7,470 nt of DNA from Firmicutes bacterium UBA2595 (GTDB lineage: Bacteria > Bacillota > Thermincolia > Thermincolales > UBA2595): assembly GCA_002339745.1 (NCBI GenBank), contig DDKP01000157.1:1-7470 (forward strand), given 5' to 3'. Position numbers and translations under genes: made by a program. The notes beneath the pieces were generated by a model, which was not told where the DNA came from, searched no databases, and saw only the letters and a list, made by a program, of their open reading frames with translations. Position 1 is the first letter of the stretch. Every line of letters begins with the position of its first letter. This document shows, one piece after another, positions 6,878 to 7,470 of this stretch.

Positions 6878-6909
6878 AGGGAGGAGTTCTACTCCTCCCT
6901 CAGCTTTTT
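6878..6909 (+). terminator. Intrinsic terminator after tldD
   Basis: AGGGAGGAGT (6878-6887) and ACTCCTCCCT (6891-6900) form a perfect 10-bp stem with a 3-base TCT loop, beginning directly after the tldD stop. A run of five T follows at 6905-6909, four bases beyond the stem. It would end the aroC-aroK-aroB-tldD transcript. Confidence 0.85.
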
Positions 6910-6940
6910 CATATCTATTTTAAAGCGGGGGCTGAATGAT

Positions 6941-6975
6941 GGTAAAAAGTACAGGAGAATGAAATTCCTTTTACC
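6941..6975. repeat. Imperfect inverted repeat (possible RNA hairpin)
   Basis: GGTAAAA (6941-6947) is complementary to TTTTACC (6969-6975). Inside, GGAGAAT (6954-6960) can pair with ATTCC (6964-6968) if one G bulges. A TTTT run follows at 6976-6979. It could be a back-up terminator or a structured 3' end; the stem is AT-rich and has an asymmetric internal loop, so stability is doubtful. Confidence 0.35.
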
Positions 6976-7028
6976 TTTTGCGGCAGATGGAAGAAATAGT
7001 TGTTGGTAAGGTTGCCAGTCAATACCAG

Positions 7029-7054
7029 ATAGTAAGAAATAATAGTAAGAAATA
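7029..7054. repeat. Perfect 13-bp tandem duplication upstream of the argA promoter
   Basis: ATAGTAAGAAATA occurs twice in direct succession (7029-7041 and 7042-7054); the period continues for two more bases to 7056. The second copy ends just before the -35 box at 7059. It may be a slippage duplication, an upstream AT-rich promoter element, or a repeated binding site. Confidence 0.85.
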
Positions 7055-7058
7055 ATTG

Positions 7059-7088
7059 TTGAAGCGCACAAATAATGAATGCTATAAT
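7059..7088 (+). promoter_or_regulatory. Extended -10 promoter for the acetyltransferase gene
   Basis: The -10 box TATAAT (7083-7088) is perfect and is preceded by TG plus one base (TGC, 7080-7082), the extended -10 signature. TTGAAG at 7059-7064 is a four-of-six -35 box with an 18-base spacer. RNA should start near 7095, about 27 bases before the ATG. AT-rich DNA lies just upstream of the -35 box. Confidence 0.7.
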
Positions 7089-7121
7089 TATTTTATTACA
7101 CGGGAAAGGTTATGATTTACT

Positions 7122-7470
7122 ATGCTGTACCGGAAAGCCAGAATCAGTGATGTGGAAACCATTCATGCCCTGATAGCTCATTACGCCGCCGAAGGACTGA
7201 TGCTTGCCCGGCCAAGGGGTATGCTGTATGAGTTCATCCGGGATTTCACCGTGGCGGAACAAAACGGAAAAGTTGTGGCGGCAGGAGCATTACACATCCT
7301 GTGGGAGGATCTGGCGGAAATCAGGGCCCTGGCCGTTGCGCCCGAATACACAAAACGGGGAATCGGCAGGGGGCTGGTGCAGACATTCATTAAAGAGGCA
7401 TGGGAACTGGGCATCCCCAAAGTTTTTTCGTTGACATACCAAGGAGAGTTCTTTCAAAAGTGCGGTTTTT
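7122..7470 (+). CDS. argA: GNAT N-acetyltransferase, short ArgA type (3' end cut by window)
   Basis: The frame is open from ATG 7122 to the window end, 116 complete codons of an enzyme normally about 150-170 aa. The N-terminus (RKARISDVETIHALI) and the middle segment ALHILWEDLAEIRALAVAPE are typical of the short, stand-alone GNAT enzymes annotated as N-acetylglutamate synthase, the first step of arginine synthesis. The acetyl-CoA pyrophosphate loop R-x-x-G-x-G is at residues 79-84 (RGIGRG), and the late motif VFSLTYQGEFFQKCGF also fits. The ribosome binding site is modest: AAAGGT at 7105-7110, 11 bases upstream. A strong extended -10 promoter precedes it and a terminator separates it from tldD, so it starts a new transcription unit. 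GNAT membership is certain; the glutamate substrate is inferred from resemblance and no arg neighbour is visible. Confidence 0.8.
   Translation, partial: MLYRKARISDVETIHALIAHYAAEGLMLARPRGMLYEFIRDFTVAEQNGKVVAAGALHILWEDLAEIRALAVAPEYTKRGIGRGLVQTFIKEAWELGIPKVFSLTYQGEFFQKCGF

Larger units (their letters stand above)
6910..7058. other. Non-coding spacer between tldD terminator and argA promoter
   Basis: No credible gene is seen on either strand. The longest small frame with an AGGAG nearby (ATG 6959, 16 codons) has its ribosome binding site only 2 bases from the start. The stretch holds an imperfect hairpin (6941-6975) and, at its right end, a 13-bp tandem repeat (7029-7054). Confidence 0.6.

Noticed and set aside
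6959..7009. Small + strand frame MKFLLPFAADGRNSCW after AGGAG
   Set aside because: The AGGAG is only 2 bases from the ATG, the frame has 16 codons, and no promoter precedes it after the tldD terminator.
6889..7071. 60-codon open frame on the - strand in the tldD-argA gap
   Set aside because: It runs into the terminator hairpin, has no ribosome binding site seen on that strand, and its translation resembles no family I know.
7112..7150. 12-codon frame from ATG 7112 overlapping the argA start, possible leader peptide
   Set aside because: The ribosome binding site is too close (1-2 bases), there are no repeated regulatory codons, and ATG 7122 gives the expected GNAT N-terminus.

Overview
The window reads as ordinary chromosomal DNA from a low-to-medium GC monoderm bacterium, most likely a Firmicute of the Peptococcaceae/Desulfotomaculum-Pelotomaculum type. 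Reasons: a type IV pilus locus with PilM, PilN and PilO but no PilP or PilQ (no outer-membrane secretin), purine-rich Shine-Dalgarno sites, GTG and TTG starts, and the protein sequences themselves. The lineage is an inference from protein resemblance. All real genes are on the + strand.

Positions 1-2480: type IV pilus inner-membrane platform. The 3' part of pilM (actin-like ATPase), pilN, pilO and a GspH/FimT-like minor prepilin follow each other with gaps of 10 bases, a 1-base overlap and 21 bases. The pilM frame is open from the window edge, is broken by an in-frame TAA at 42-44, and then continues with good PilM similarity. Both sides of the stop look like PilM, so this is either a nonsense mutation or a base-call/assembly error.

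Positions 2481-2588: a 108-base gap with a near-consensus sigma-A promoter (TTGACA, 17 bases, CATAAT) and a good ribosome binding site that places the aroC start at TTG 2589.

Positions 2589-5392: the shikimate-pathway genes aroC (chorismate synthase), aroK (shikimate kinase) and aroB (3-dehydroquinate synthase), with gaps of 2 and 0 bases. They are steps 7, 5 and 2 of the route to chorismate. The pil-aroK-aroB order recalls pilMNOPQ-aroK-aroB of gamma-proteobacteria.

Positions 5450-6877: tldD, a zinc metalloprotease of the TldD/PmbA family, 57 bases after aroB and closed by a perfect 10-bp hairpin terminator. No tldE/pmbA partner is next to it.

Positions 6878-7121: 244 bases without a gene, holding the terminator, an imperfect hairpin, a 13-bp tandem duplication and an extended -10 promoter. 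This promoter drives a GNAT acetyltransferase of the short ArgA (N-acetylglutamate synthase) type, cut by the window end.

I see no mobile element, CRISPR array, RNA gene or novel system. The points most worth checking are the pilM stop codon, the pil-aro linkage, and the duplicated AT-rich element just upstream of the argA promoter.
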